Shown one piece after another: positions 1 through 8,135 of a stretch of 64,000 bases of DNA (positions are counted from its first letter, which is position 1; every line of letters begins with the position of its first letter). The DNA comes from Maribacter sp. BPC-D8. Lineage in GTDB: Bacteria; Bacteroidota; Bacteroidia; Flavobacteriales; Flavobacteriaceae. The stretch lies in NCBI RefSeq assembly GCF_035207705.1, contig NZ_CP128187.1, positions 3,286,001-3,350,000 of the forward strand, in the 5' to 3' direction. The position numbers were made by a program, and so were the translations under genes. The notes below the pieces were generated by a model, which ran no database searches, was not told the origin of the DNA, and saw only the letters and a program-made list of their open reading frames with translations.

Positions 1-259
1 CAGGCTTCATACTGCTTTTTGAAAAATTACGGATTACTCATCTTAATCTTCCACATCTAAAGCCTCAATTTTTTGAATAAAAACGCATTTAACTAAGTAT
101 TGAAAATTTTGTTAGGCAACAAATATTGATTTAAATTATTATAAGTTTTTTCCTACAACTAAATTACAAAGTTTCATAGTCCTTTTCTTACGTTTTACAA
201 CAATTATTAGAACATCATAACCAATATATTGATATTTGGCACCTACTATTAGTTATGCT
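1..259. other. window edge and region upstream of the surface-protein cluster
   Basis: No complete gene is visible. A reading frame on the plus strand runs open from the window edge to a TAA at 78-80 and could be the last 25 codons of an upstream gene, but it is too short to judge. The rest is very AT-rich and presumably carries the promoter of the exported protein that starts at 260. The best -7-like sequence (GATATTTG near 231-238) is a weak match to TAnnTTTG. Confidence 0.3.
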
Positions 260-841
260 ATGATATCGTATAAAACTTATATATTAATTACCTTTTTTCT
301 AACTATCACTTATTGCTCATATGCACAAGTGAAAATTGGTGATGATGTAAGTTCAATTCACAATTCTTCGCTTTTAGAATTAGAAAGTACTTCTAAGGTC
401 TTAGTTCTATCTAGAGTATCTAATACGCAAATGCTACAAATAACACCATTAAACGGTGCTATGGTCTACAATATAGACAACCAATGCGTTTTCACGTTTA
501 ATGGTACTCAATGGATAAACCTCTGCGATACTAATTCCAATACAATATCAATCATAGATAATGAAGATGGTTCATTCACTATTACATCAACAGATGGCAC
601 TTCGTTTACTTCTGGTGATTTAAGTGGAGCGCAAGGAGAACAGCAAAATATAGTTATTATAGCAAATAATGGCCAAAAACAATTTAATACTCCCCTACCC
701 ATTGTTGATATCAGAAAAATAGCAATTTATAGAAACGGGGTAAGAATAGACTTTACTACCATAAATGACAACACTATAGAATTAGAGAGTGAAGTCATAT
801 GTTACCAAAATGATAAAATACGAATTGTACAAATCTTATAA
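260..841 (+). CDS. exported surface/adhesin-like protein with a C-terminal YRNG-type beta domain
   Basis: 193-residue exported protein of unknown function. The frame is open from a TTG at 236, but the ATG at 260 is preferred because it places a normal signal peptide (ITFFLTITYCSYAQ) at the N-terminus. The segment after it (KIGDDVSSIHNSSLLELES, then FNGTQWINL) resembles the opening of many Bacteroidota surface and phage-fibre-like proteins. The C-terminal ~50 residues (IYRNGVRI ... DKIRIVQIL) match in pattern the end of the next gene (VYRNGAKL ... DIVEVQYIK). It is first in a four-gene same-strand cluster of exported proteins, and the next likely start is 45 bp downstream. An adhesin or matrix role is inferred from context only. 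Confidence 0.65.
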   Translation: MISYKTYILITFFLTITYCSYAQVKIGDDVSSIHNSSLLELESTSKVLVLSRVSNTQMLQITPLNGAMVYNIDNQCVFTFNGTQWINLCDTNSNTISIIDNEDGSFTITSTDGTSFTSGDLSGAQGEQQNIVIIANNGQKQFNTPLPIVDIRKIAIYRNGVRIDFTTINDNTIELESEVICYQNDKIRIVQIL

Positions 842-886
842 TTAATAATCATGAATACATTTTTTAACCTAATAAACTCAATAATT

Positions 887-1567
887 ATGCTTACAAAACA
901 GAGAACTAAAAATTATAAAACACTTGCTTTTGGTCTATTAATGCTTTCAGGTATAGCTGTTAGTGCTCAACAAACTACTGGTGATGTAACCAAGCTAGCC
1001 GACGTTAACCCGGGTACAACCACAACTGCAGGCGCAGTTCGAGTCATTGATAATAAAGGAACAATCAAATACCTACAATCACAAAATGGTATTACCATGC
1101 TATCGAACACCACTGCTGACGTAACCACAACCACATGGCAGTTGGGTGGTACACTTACAGACGATACTTTTATAGATGTGGACGGAAATATTTTCGGTCT
1201 TAATGGTATAGAATTAATTAGTACTGAAACCGCTTCTACCGATGCAACAACTGAATCTGATGCAGGCACTGGTACCGGATATACGATACTTGTAAGAGAT
1301 GAAGCAACGGGCGCAACAAAAAAATTACTTGCATCTGACCTTATTAAAAGCGGACAAGAAGCTTTTACCGCTACCCCTGCTCAAACAGCATACGCACTTA
1401 CAGGAGCACCTGTTTTACCTTCATTTAGTCAAGTTTGGGTTTATAGAAATGGAGCCAAACTAATTGCCAATGTAGATTATACAGTAACAGCTTCTACTGT
1501 AACTTTAGTTGAAAACGGATATGCTATATACGCAGGAGATATCGTTGAAGTTCAATATATCAAATAA
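887..1567 (+). CDS. exported repeat-type surface protein, Thr/Ala-rich
   Basis: 226-residue exported protein. An in-frame ATG at 851 would add 12 residues before a basic n-region. The ATG at 887 gives a clean signal peptide (LLMLSGIAVSAQ) and is preferred. The mature part is rich in Thr, Ala, Gly and Asp with almost no Cys, as in extracellular beta-structured proteins. The last ~60 residues contain VYRNGAKL, an NVDYTVTAST stretch and GDIVEVQYIK, the same pattern as the end of the upstream gene. This suggests duplicated fibre-tip or binding modules. No catalytic motif is seen. Function unknown; it is probably transcribed with its neighbours. Confidence 0.65.
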   Translation: MLTKQRTKNYKTLAFGLLMLSGIAVSAQQTTGDVTKLADVNPGTTTTAGAVRVIDNKGTIKYLQSQNGITMLSNTTADVTTTTWQLGGTLTDDTFIDVDGNIFGLNGIELISTETASTDATTESDAGTGTGYTILVRDEATGATKKLLASDLIKSGQEAFTATPAQTAYALTGAPVLPSFSQVWVYRNGAKLIANVDYTVTASTVTLVENGYAIYAGDIVEVQYIK

Positions 1568-1619
1568 ACCATTTGTACATAATTTTAATTTATTTGTAGT
1601 CAAAAAATACAACTCGTAC

Positions 1620-2447
1620 ATGCTTTTAAACTTTAAAAGTTTAGTGGTTATTTGTGCAATGATGATCAATTTTAACGTCGTTGCTCAAATAGCTAAAGCC
1701 ATCTATAAAAAAGAAAGCGTTGTCACTGTAAATAATAATACCGTCACCAACGCTTCTGCAGCGCCCATTAACCCCATCCAAAACGATGTATGGTACTATA
1801 CTTCAGATTCAGAAAATAGTATACCAAAAATTTGGAATGGCATTATATGGGCAAGCATGGTTTACACAGGTACACAAGAATCTATTTTCTATACAACAAC
1901 AAATAAATATCCTTCTCAAGATAATGGCAATCTTTTTTCAGATTGCACTAATTCGCGCCTAGGTTTAAAAACAAATTCTGCGCATGCGCGGCTAGATGTT
2001 GCAAGAAGAACCGTTAGACTATCTGATTATGGCACAGGCACCATTAGTGGCATTGCAACTAATATCTTGGCTGTTGAAGCAGATGGCGATATTGTTGAAG
2101 TTGACCTGTCAACTTTTATAACAAACAATCAATCGTTATCAACTGCAAGCAGTGCAGGTAATGTTTGCATTAGTAGTGGCAATGAGATTACTTTAAATGT
2201 CGAAGATGATGACGATTCTTTAAACGAAACACAGACAATTACCAAGACAGGAAATACAATTACTTTAAATAAAAGTGGAGGTAGTGTTACAGAAATAAAA
2301 AAGGCAATATATCAGAATATTGGTGCGGCAATCATTTCAAATAGTAGTGAAAATGGAACTAAGACATTTAGCGTTGCCATAGTTCAAAGATTAGTTACAA
2401 CTAATTATGTAGACAGAACCAGCTATTTCACAATACTTAATTTTTAA
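1620..2447 (+). CDS. exported surface/tail-fibre-like protein
   Basis: 275-residue exported protein. The open frame begins at a TTG at 1509 inside the preceding gene, but the ATG at 1620 directly precedes a signal peptide (LVVICAMMINFNVVAQ) and is the better start. The middle holds NSAHARLDVARRTVRLSD and ILAVEADGDIVEVDLSTF, wording often seen in Bacteroidota fibre-like proteins whose structural repeats are followed by a variable tip. The sequence is rich in Asn, Ser and Thr with few charged clusters. It ends 4 bp before the T9SS-domain gene, so the two are very likely co-transcribed. Function is inferred from context; no enzyme motif is visible. Confidence 0.6.
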   Translation: MLLNFKSLVVICAMMINFNVVAQIAKAIYKKESVVTVNNNTVTNASAAPINPIQNDVWYYTSDSENSIPKIWNGIIWASMVYTGTQESIFYTTTNKYPSQDNGNLFSDCTNSRLGLKTNSAHARLDVARRTVRLSDYGTGTISGIATNILAVEADGDIVEVDLSTFITNNQSLSTASSAGNVCISSGNEITLNVEDDDDSLNETQTITKTGNTITLNKSGGSVTEIKKAIYQNIGAAIISNSSENGTKTFSVAIVQRLVTTNYVDRTSYFTILNF

Positions 2448-2451
2448 TATC

Positions 2452-3591
2452 ATGAGAAAAGTCATACTCCTCATAATTTTTATTGGTGTTGTTACGCAAA
2501 AATCAGAAGCACAGAATATTAGAAATTTTGGTGATCTAAGAATTCATCACTCTGGTCAAATGGGTTTTTTTTCTTCACTAGAAAATGATGGCTTATTTAA
2601 TAATTCAAAAGGACTTGTCGGTTTCTACGGAAATTATCAAAATATAATTTCTGGTAGCATTTCACCCAATTTTTATGATTTTGAAATTAATAGTGATAAA
2701 GGTATTTTTCTACAGATGCCAATTTCAGTAAGTAATAACACCAATTTTGTATACGGAAACATCAGCACCTTAAAAACCGATAATTCGAATTTTTTAGAAC
2801 TTATTTCAACTTCTTTTTACAATGGAGAAACTAATTTCTCTAAAGTGAATGGATTTATTTCTATTTCAGATATTCCAAATTTTCTTTTTCCTATCGGTGA
2901 TGAATTCTACTTACGACCTTTAGGTATTGACACACAATCAACAAACACATCATATAAAAGCGCATATCACTTTGAAAATGCAACCCAAATCTATTCTAAT
3001 AATATTCAAAAAAATACAAATTTGCTATTTGTAAACGAGAACGAATATTGGGTTTTAGAAGGTAAAAGCCCTACACTAATTACCATAGGTTGGAATGAAA
3101 GAAGTGAATTACGAAATTTCACCGACGATATCAGTAAAATAACCATTGTTGGATTTGACAAAGAATTAAAACTGTGGATAGATATGAGCACAGTTGAGCG
3201 CACAGGAGATTTAGAAGAAGGGTTTATCACTTCAAAAGAATTCAATCCTGATGATTTTAGCGCATTAACTTTCGGTATTTTAAAAAATAACTCGCCTATT
3301 TCACATAAGGGATATCACTACCTTGTTTCTCCAAATGGTGATGGTATAAATGATTTTCTTTTTATACCAGAATTAAGCGATTTCGAATATAATCACTTAC
3401 AAATCTTTGACAGAAACGGACTTAAAGTTTTTGAACAAGAAAATTATACTAATGAGTTTGATGGTGAAGCAGGTTCTAATTTACTTGCTATCAAGAAAAA
3501 AAATGGTTTACCTCAGGGAATATATTATTATCTCATTACTGTAGGCGATAAGAATTTGACCATTCAAGGGTTTTTATATTTAGACAGATAA
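2452..3591 (+). CDS. T9SS type B sorting-domain (gliding-motility-associated C-terminal domain) surface protein
   Basis: 379-residue exported protein starting with a signal peptide (VILLIIFIGVVTQKSEAQ). Its C-terminal ~85 residues carry the CHU_C/TIGR04131 pattern: VSPNGDGINDFLFIPEL, LQIFDRNGLKVFE, an FDGEAGS-type turn, GLPQGIYYYLI, and a final LDR. This domain targets proteins to the type IX secretion system (type B) and is common on large adhesins. The upstream ~270 residues show no recognised enzyme domain. As the last gene of the cluster it is the only member with a visible T9SS signal, so it may anchor or display a complex with the three smaller proteins (inference). It converges with recQ 12 bp downstream. 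Confidence 0.8.
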   Translation: MRKVILLIIFIGVVTQKSEAQNIRNFGDLRIHHSGQMGFFSSLENDGLFNNSKGLVGFYGNYQNIISGSISPNFYDFEINSDKGIFLQMPISVSNNTNFVYGNISTLKTDNSNFLELISTSFYNGETNFSKVNGFISISDIPNFLFPIGDEFYLRPLGIDTQSTNTSYKSAYHFENATQIYSNNIQKNTNLLFVNENEYWVLEGKSPTLITIGWNERSELRNFTDDISKITIVGFDKELKLWIDMSTVERTGDLEEGFITSKEFNPDDFSALTFGILKNNSPISHKGYHYLVSPNGDGINDFLFIPELSDFEYNHLQIFDRNGLKVFEQENYTNEFDGEAGSNLLAIKKKNGLPQGIYYYLITVGDKNLTIQGFLYLDR

Positions 3592-3602
3592 TTTTGAGAC
3601 TT

Positions 3603-5687
3603 TTAAGAATCTAACATATACAGGGCAAACTTAATTTTCCAATACGGCATTTTTTCTTCAAAGAATTCAAAATAGTCTTTTAGACCTGTAGCTTCCGTAA
3701 GTTCAGATTTTGCTTTTTCTATCTCAGCAATCTCTTTCGAATCAACAAACTGATTTAAATCAAGATCTTCACCCTCGGCATGCTTTTTCATTAGATGTCC
3801 GTATATCGTATTCTCGGACAAATTTCTTGATGTAGCGATTTCAGAAACCGTAGACCCATTATTGAACAATTCAAAAGTCTTGTCATGAGTCGCTTTTTTT
3901 GATTTTTTAGCAGGAGCATTTTTAGTGATTTCAGCAATAAACACATCTGCGTACTTTTCTAACTTCGCCTGCCCTACTCCAGAGACTAGCATAAACTCTT
4001 CCCTGTTTTTAGGTAGTTTAGCTTCCATATCTTTTAAACTCGCATCACCAAAAACAACATAAGCAGGTACATTCTGTTCTGTTGCGATTTGTTGTCTAAG
4101 TAAACGAAGCTTTTCGAATAAATTGGTTTTCGTAGTTCGTGATTTTGCTGCAGCCTTTTTCTTTTCTGCTTCTTTTTGCAACACTGCTAGCTGCACTTTT
4201 TTTCCAGAAAATAAAACTTCTTTTGCCTGTTCGGTTAATCCGAGTCTTGCACCTTCCCTGAAGTTAATATCTAATACACCCTGATTCAATAGCTGAATAA
4301 CATATTGCTGCAGGTCTAACCAAGAGACATCTTTTATAGCGCCATAGGTTTTTATGTTCTGATACCCTTTTTCTAAAACATGTGCATTCTGCGCACCTCT
4401 TAAAACATCGATAACCATACCCATAGGTTCTCGCTCCTTTAAACGAGCAACCCCAGAGCATACTTTTTGCGCTAATAACGTAGCATCGAAATAAGCAGGT
4501 GGAGAATTACAGATATCGCAATTGCCACACCCTTCTGTTACTTGTTCTCCGAAATAATTTAACAAAGCGATTCTACGACAACTCAATGCCTCTGCAAATT
4601 GCTGCATACGATCTAATTTAGCGTATTCAACATCTGCATTTTCACTTTGATTGATAAACCTACGTAACTGAGCTACATCGGCAAAACTGTAAAATAGTAA
4701 AGCGTGAGCTGGGAGTCCGTCACGACCACCACGACCAATCTCCTGGTAATACCCTTCTATATTCTTTGGAAGATTATAGTGAATAACCCAACGTACATTA
4801 CTCTTATCTATACCCATACCAAAAGCAATGGTTGCTGCTATAATAGGCACCTTATCAGTAATAAATTCTTCTTGAACAGTAGAGCGGTCATCTGAAGACA
4901 TACCTGCGTGATAGGCCTTGGCTTTAAAACCAGCATTACGTAATTTCTCGGCAATAGACTCCGTGCTTTTTCGACTAAGGCAGTAAATAATTCCACTTTC
5001 GTTCGGTCTATCATCCAAGAAATCGAGAATATGTTTTATTCGATCTTGAGCAGGTTTTACATCCAAATATAAATTAGGTCTATTGAAAGATGCTAAGTGA
5101 CGCTCAGCATTCGGAATTTGTAATTGATCTGCAATATCGTCTTGGGTAGTCTTATCGGCAGTAGCCGTAAGTGCCATCACCGGAATATTCGGGAATCTTC
5201 TTTTTAGTCCGCCAAGTTGAGTATATGCAGGTCTAAAATCATGCCCCCAAGAAGAAATACAATGCGCCTCATCAACAGCAAAAAGACTAATCTTTAAGTT
5301 ACCAAGAATGTTATTAAAAAAGCCTAAACTCTCTGGAGCCACATAAAAAAGTTTCAACTCTCCTCTTTCTAATTTACCAAGAATCTCCTGTTGTGTTTCT
5401 TGAGTCTGAGAACTGTTATAATATTCAGCTGCAATTCCGTTAGCTTTTAAGACATCTACCTGATCTTTCATTAAAGCAATTAACGGAGAAATCACAATTG
5501 CAGTACCTTCTAAAGCCAATGCCGTAAGCTGATAACAAAGCGACTTACCACCACCAGTAGGCATAATAGCCAAAACATCTTTTTTACTAAGTGCATCTTC
5601 AATTATTGATAATTGATTCGGCTTAAATGAATCGTAACCAAAATGCTTTTTTAATAATGGTATTAAGTCTTTTTCTATTGTAATCAT
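3603..5687 (-). CDS. recQ: ATP-dependent DNA helicase RecQ
   Basis: 3'-to-5' superfamily 2 helicase acting in recombination and repair. The Walker A motif is [13 protein letters not shown], the DEAH box lies in [17 protein letters not shown], and motif VI is in the GRGGRDG stretch. The zinc-binding region ([11 protein letters not shown] ... CGNCDIC) follows, then a winged-helix region, an HRDC domain (~residues 530-600) and a C-terminal helix-turn-helix tail ([18 protein letters not shown]). About 694 residues is normal for the long Bacteroidota RecQ. A TTG at 5696 would add three residues; the ATG at 5687 is preferred. It converges with the surface cluster, and the hairpin-repeat array lies just upstream of its start. 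Confidence 0.95.
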   Translation of the reverse strand: MITIEKDLIPLLKKHFGYDSFKPNQLSIIEDALSKKDVLAIMPTGGGKSLCYQLTALALEGTAIVISPLIALMKDQVDVLKANGIAAEYYNSSQTQETQQEILGKLERGELKLFYVAPESLGFFNNILGNLKISLFAVDEAHCISSWGHDFRPAYTQLGGLKRRFPNIPVMALTATADKTTQDDIADQLQIPNAERHLASFNRPNLYLDVKPAQDRIKHILDFLDDRPNESGIIYCLSRKSTESIAEKLRNAGFKAKAYHAGMSSDDRSTVQEEFITDKVPIIAATIAFGMGIDKSNVRWVIHYNLPKNIEGYYQEIGRGGRDGLPAHALLFYSFADVAQLRRFINQSENADVEYAKLDRMQQFAEALSCRRIALLNYFGEQVTEGCGNCDICNSPPAYFDATLLAQKVCSGVARLKEREPMGMVIDVLRGAQNAHVLEKGYQNIKTYGAIKDVSWLDLQQYVIQLLNQGVLDINFREGARLGLTEQAKEVLFSGKKVQLAVLQKEAEKKKAAAKSRTTKTNLFEKLRLLRQQIATEQNVPAYVVFGDASLKDMEAKLPKNREEFMLVSGVGQAKLEKYADVFIAEITKNAPAKKSKKATHDKTFELFNNGSTVSEIATSRNLSENTIYGHLMKKHAEGEDLDLNQFVDSKEIAEIEKAKSELTEATGLKDYFEFFEEKMPYWKIKFALYMLDS

Positions 5688-5740
5688 GTTTTGCAAAAAT
5701 AGTGTTTGAAATTGTCTTTATTAAAGGTTTTAACAAGATC

Positions 5741-5825
5741 ACGTCTTTGCGAGGCACAAAGCAATTTGCCAAATTCGAGTTCCGAACATAAAGATCACTT
5801 CGTCGTACTTCCTCGTGAAGACGTT
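5741..5825 (+). repeat. hairpin repeat copy 1 (~84 bp)
   Basis: First of five copies of an imperfect palindrome. The left arm begins CGTCTTTGCGAGGCAC and the right arm ends with CTCGTGAAGACGT, with a ~22-nt loop. This copy has several substitutions compared with copy 2. It lies ~55 bp upstream of the recQ start. Confidence 0.85.
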
Positions 5826-5869
5826 CATAATAAAAAACTTAACTTTTAAGTTCAGATGATTCAACCCAA

Positions 5870-5954
5870 ACGTCTTTGCGAGGCACGAAGCAATCTGCCA
5901 AATTCGTGTTCCATACTTACAGATCACTTCGTCGTGCCTCCTCGTGAAGACGTT
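5870..5954 (+). repeat. hairpin repeat copy 2 (~84 bp)
   Basis: Best-preserved copy. The left arm contains GGCACGAAGCAATCTG and the right arm CAGATCACTTCGTCGTGCC. The arms pair as a long stem with two short bulges in the right arm. The ~45-nt spacer before it is nearly identical to the spacer before copy 4, so the repeating unit is ~128 bp and includes the spacer. Confidence 0.88.
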
Positions 5955-5996
5955 AAAATAAAAATCAATACTATAAGTTCAGAAAGTTCAACCCAA

Positions 5997-6081
5997 ACGT
6001 CTTTGCGAGGCACGAAGCAATCTGACACATTTGTGTTCCAAACTAACGGATCACTTCGTCGTGCCTCCTAGTGAAGACGTT
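5997..6081 (+). repeat. hairpin repeat copy 3 (~84 bp)
   Basis: Same orientation and spacing as copy 2 (127 bp from its start). Both arms and the TTCAACCCAAA lead-in are conserved. The loop differs slightly from copies 2 and 4. Confidence 0.88.
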
Positions 6082-6125
6082 CATAATAAAAAACTTAACT
6101 TTTAAGTCCAGATGATTCAACCCAA

Positions 6126-6210
6126 ACGTCATTGCGAGGTACGAAGCAATCTGCCAAATTCGTGTTCCATACTTACAGATTACTTCGTCATGCCTTCTCG
6201 TGAAGACGTC
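6126..6210 (+). repeat. hairpin repeat copy 4 (~84 bp), abutting the GIY-YIG gene
   Basis: Same orientation, 129 bp from copy 3. The left arm starts CGTCATTGCGAGG instead of CGTCTTTGCGAGG. The last base of its right arm (GAAGACGTC) is also the last base of the TAG stop codon of the minus-strand GIY-YIG gene. Confidence 0.87.
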
Positions 6211-6509
6211 TAATGACAGTCAAATATCCAACCATCCGACAAATCATTCCAATTTGGATTTAATTTGTTAACTAGTTCTTCCTTGGTTTTCCTATTACCC
6301 GACTTGAGTTGTTTCTCTCTAGCAATCGCCAAATTGACATCTAAAAATTCCTCAAAATAAACCAGTTGATCACAGTTATATTTAGATGTAAATCCTCTAT
6401 ATGACTTTGATTTATGTTGATATATTCTTTTTACCAAATCACTCGTCACTCCAATGTATAAAACCGTTTTATTCTTATTTGTGAGAAAGTAAATAAATGA
6501 TGTGTTCAT
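6210..6509 (-). CDS. small GIY-YIG nuclease-like protein nested between hairpin repeats
   Basis: 99-residue single-domain protein of the GIY-YIG superfamily (YhbQ/UvrC-N-like, COG2827 type). The IYFL and LYIG motifs near the N-terminus, the KRIYQHK basic segment with the conserved Arg, the AIAREKQLK segment with the metal-binding Glu, and the terminal NPNWNDL are all present, so the fold looks intact and catalytically competent. The ATG at 6509 is supported by the near-terminal motif. The stop overlaps the end of repeat copy 4, and the start lies 42 bp from copy 5, so the gene sits exactly inside the repeat cluster. Such genes are often multicopy in Bacteroidota. A role in moving or processing the repeats is inference. 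Confidence 0.88.
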   Translation of the reverse strand: MNTSFIYFLTNKNKTVLYIGVTSDLVKRIYQHKSKSYRGFTSKYNCDQLVYFEEFLDVNLAIAREKQLKSGNRKTKEELVNKLNPNWNDLSDGWIFDCH

Positions 6510-6551
6510 TGATTTTAATTGTCATACTTCAAGTAATAATGACTCAAGTTA

Positions 6552-6636
6552 AACGTCTTTACAAGGCACGAAGCAATCTGTCAATTTCGTGTTCCAAACT
6601 AACAGATCACTTCGTCGCACCTCCTTGTGAAGACGT
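6552..6636 (+). repeat. hairpin repeat copy 5 (~84 bp), upstream flank of the GIY-YIG gene
   Basis: Fifth copy, same orientation as the other four, more diverged in its left arm (CGTCTTTACAAGGCACG) with a compensating change in the right arm (CTCCTTGTGAAGACGT). The ACTCAAGTTAAACGTC lead-in resembles the lead-in of the other copies. It ends 7 bp before the ssb stop codon. Confidence 0.85.
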
Positions 6637-6642
6637 ATCAAC

Positions 6643-6975
6643 CTACTTCCCTAACATCAACAACTCATTACACCTAACTTCTGTAATATATCTTTTCTCA
6701 CCTTCTTTTGTTTCATAAGAACGGTGAGTGAGTTTACCTTCTATGGCAACTTGTTTTCCTTTGGCTAAATAGTCTTCTACAATCTCAGCCGTTTTTCCCC
6801 AGGCTACAATATTATGCCATTGGGTATCATCAACTTTTTCACCTTTCGCGTTTTTATAACTATCTGTAGTGGCGATAGAAAATTTAGCTAATTTGGTACC
6901 ACCTTCTAAGTTTATGATTTCTGGGTCTTGCCCTAAATTACCAATCAACTGTACTTTGTTTTTTAATGCGTTCAT
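6643..6975 (-). CDS. ssb: single-stranded DNA-binding protein (short, tail-less)
   Basis: 110-residue OB-fold protein of the bacterial SSB family. KVQLIGNLGQDPE opens the domain, then FSIATTDSYKN, WHNIVAWGKTAEI and AIEGKLTHRSYETKEG. Compared with typical SSB (140-180 residues), the disordered linker and the acidic DDDLPF-type tip that recruits partner proteins are missing; it stops at NELLMLGK. It may therefore be a secondary SSB that coats ssDNA without recruiting repair partners, with the housekeeping copy elsewhere (inference). Upstream are a good -7 box (7034-7041) and a 10-bp-phased direct repeat array, so specific regulation is likely. Confidence 0.9.
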   Translation of the reverse strand: MNALKNKVQLIGNLGQDPEIINLEGGTKLAKFSIATTDSYKNAKGEKVDDTQWHNIVAWGKTAEIVEDYLAKGKQVAIEGKLTHRSYETKEGEKRYITEVRCNELLMLGK

Positions 6976-7033
6976 CTCTCTAAATTTTATGGTTTAACAG
7001 TTCATACTATCAAGCCATTGTGACTCGACACTG

Positions 7034-7041
7034 CAAACCTA
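7034..7041 (-). promoter_or_regulatory. candidate -7 promoter element for ssb
   Basis: Reads TAGGTTTG on the minus strand, a perfect match to the Bacteroidota TAnnTTTG -7 box, about 60 bp upstream of the ssb ATG. No clear -33 TTG lies at the usual distance, so activator dependence is possible. Confidence 0.5.
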
Positions 7042-7062
7042 GAACCGCATTGAAAGATTAAT

Positions 7063-7109
7063 CGGTTTGCAAACGCTTACTTTCGTTTGTTATCGTTTAC
7101 AGTCGTTTA
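7063..7109 (-). promoter_or_regulatory. helically phased direct repeats upstream of the ssb promoter (putative operator)
   Basis: Three 7-mers TCGTTTR start exactly 10 bp apart (7083, 7093, 7103). Weaker copies continue the same phase at 7073 (ACGCTTA) and 7063 (CGGTTTG). The array lies 20-70 bp upstream of the candidate ssb -7 box and includes the palindrome GTTTGCAAAC (about 7065-7074). The spacing of one helical turn suggests cooperative binding of a regulator on one DNA face (inference). The rest of the 7110-7240 gap is AT-rich with no other feature seen. Confidence 0.45.
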
Positions 7110-7240
7110 TAAACTTTTATAATGCTATTATACAGTTATTTAAAAATATATCAAAATGAAATAAAAAATAGAATAATCTATTAAATAGTTGAAAAATGCA
7201 GAAAAAAATCCGGAATGTTAACCTTAGAAAATGAGATTAA

Positions 7241-7927
7241 TTAAACTTTACGATACAACCACCAGTTCATATCTCTGGTTAATTCGTATCCTAATTTTTG
7301 ATAAAGTGGTATAGCCAAATTTCCTTTATTGGTATGCAGAATAGGTGTTTTATTTACTTTTAAAATCTCTTTTGTAGTATGCGCGATAAGTTGTTTTGCC
7401 AATCCTATTCTGGTATAATCTGGGTGAGTTACAACTGCACTTACTTCTATAAAAAGATTGGTCTGCATTCGTTGACCGGTAATAGAAACCAATTTACCAT
7501 CCTTAAAAATTCCGAAGTATTTACCCATTTCAAAAGTTCTTCTACGATAATAACCAGGCATTACCAACCAGATTAAGTCATACACCTCATTAATATATTC
7601 ATCGGTCAGTAAGACAATATCTTCTGTTATTGAAACTTCTGGTAGTTGATTTAATACCATTTGGCAACCATCAATTTTCTTCTCTAGAGCAATTTTAGCT
7701 TCATCAATTAACGGAGTCTGATTCTCTGAAACGAAGAAGAAACTATCTGTCGTTTTTATATATTCATCAGAAGCTTTTTCTGTCTTTGATTCATCGAAAA
7801 AAGACCCAAAAGTGCAGACCGCTTGATCATAAAATTGCACACCGTCATATACAACAACAAACTTTTTATGTGTTTCATTTAAGGAATACCAAACCGGATT
7901 CTTAAGTTGCTCTTCTAAGTTTACCAT
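7241..7927 (-). CDS. GNAT family N-acetyltransferase (FR47-like)
   Basis: 228-residue cytoplasmic protein. The C-terminal ~110 residues form a GNAT fold: FGIFKDGKLVSITGQRM, EVSAVVTHPDYTRIGLAKQL (acetyl-CoA-binding motif A with a P-x-x-x-R-x-G-L pattern), then NKGNLAIPLYQKLGYEL near the end. The N-terminal half resembles FR47-type acetyltransferases rather than a separate enzyme. The substrate is unknown. An in-frame TTG at 7942 exists; the ATG at 7927 (MVNLEEQL) is preferred. It lies on the same strand as ssb but with a 265-bp gap, so it is probably monocistronic. Confidence 0.85.
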   Translation of the reverse strand: MVNLEEQLKNPVWYSLNETHKKFVVVYDGVQFYDQAVCTFGSFFDESKTEKASDEYIKTTDSFFFVSENQTPLIDEAKIALEKKIDGCQMVLNQLPEVSITEDIVLLTDEYINEVYDLIWLVMPGYYRRRTFEMGKYFGIFKDGKLVSITGQRMQTNLFIEVSAVVTHPDYTRIGLAKQLIAHTTKEILKVNKTPILHTNKGNLAIPLYQKLGYELTRDMNWWLYRKV

Positions 7928-8135
7928 TTTACTACGAATCAAATTTTGCGCAAATTATTCAATCTTAAAACAATATCGCATCTTACTAAATATAAAAATG
8001 AATTTAATACTTATATAAAAAGAAGCTTACCTAACATTGGCTCATTCTCAATAAAAAATTCTAAATTCAGAGAGAAGAGATAATAAAAAAAACTTCAAAC
8101 CAATTCTATATACGTAATCAATTGATAGCTTTTAA

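Noticed and set aside
5694..5701. Promoter box TATTTTTG overlapping the recQ start
   Set aside because: It matches TAnnTTTG but would start transcription at or inside the start codon and has no -33 partner.
5856..6071. 71-residue open frame across the repeats
   Set aside because: It is produced by the repeat sequence itself (the same peptide words recur in each copy) and has no start context or homology.
5741..6636. CRISPR-like array of regular repeats
   Set aside because: Repeats are ~84 bp, palindromic with a loop and diverged, the spacers are themselves similar, and no cas gene is nearby. This is a hairpin repeat family.
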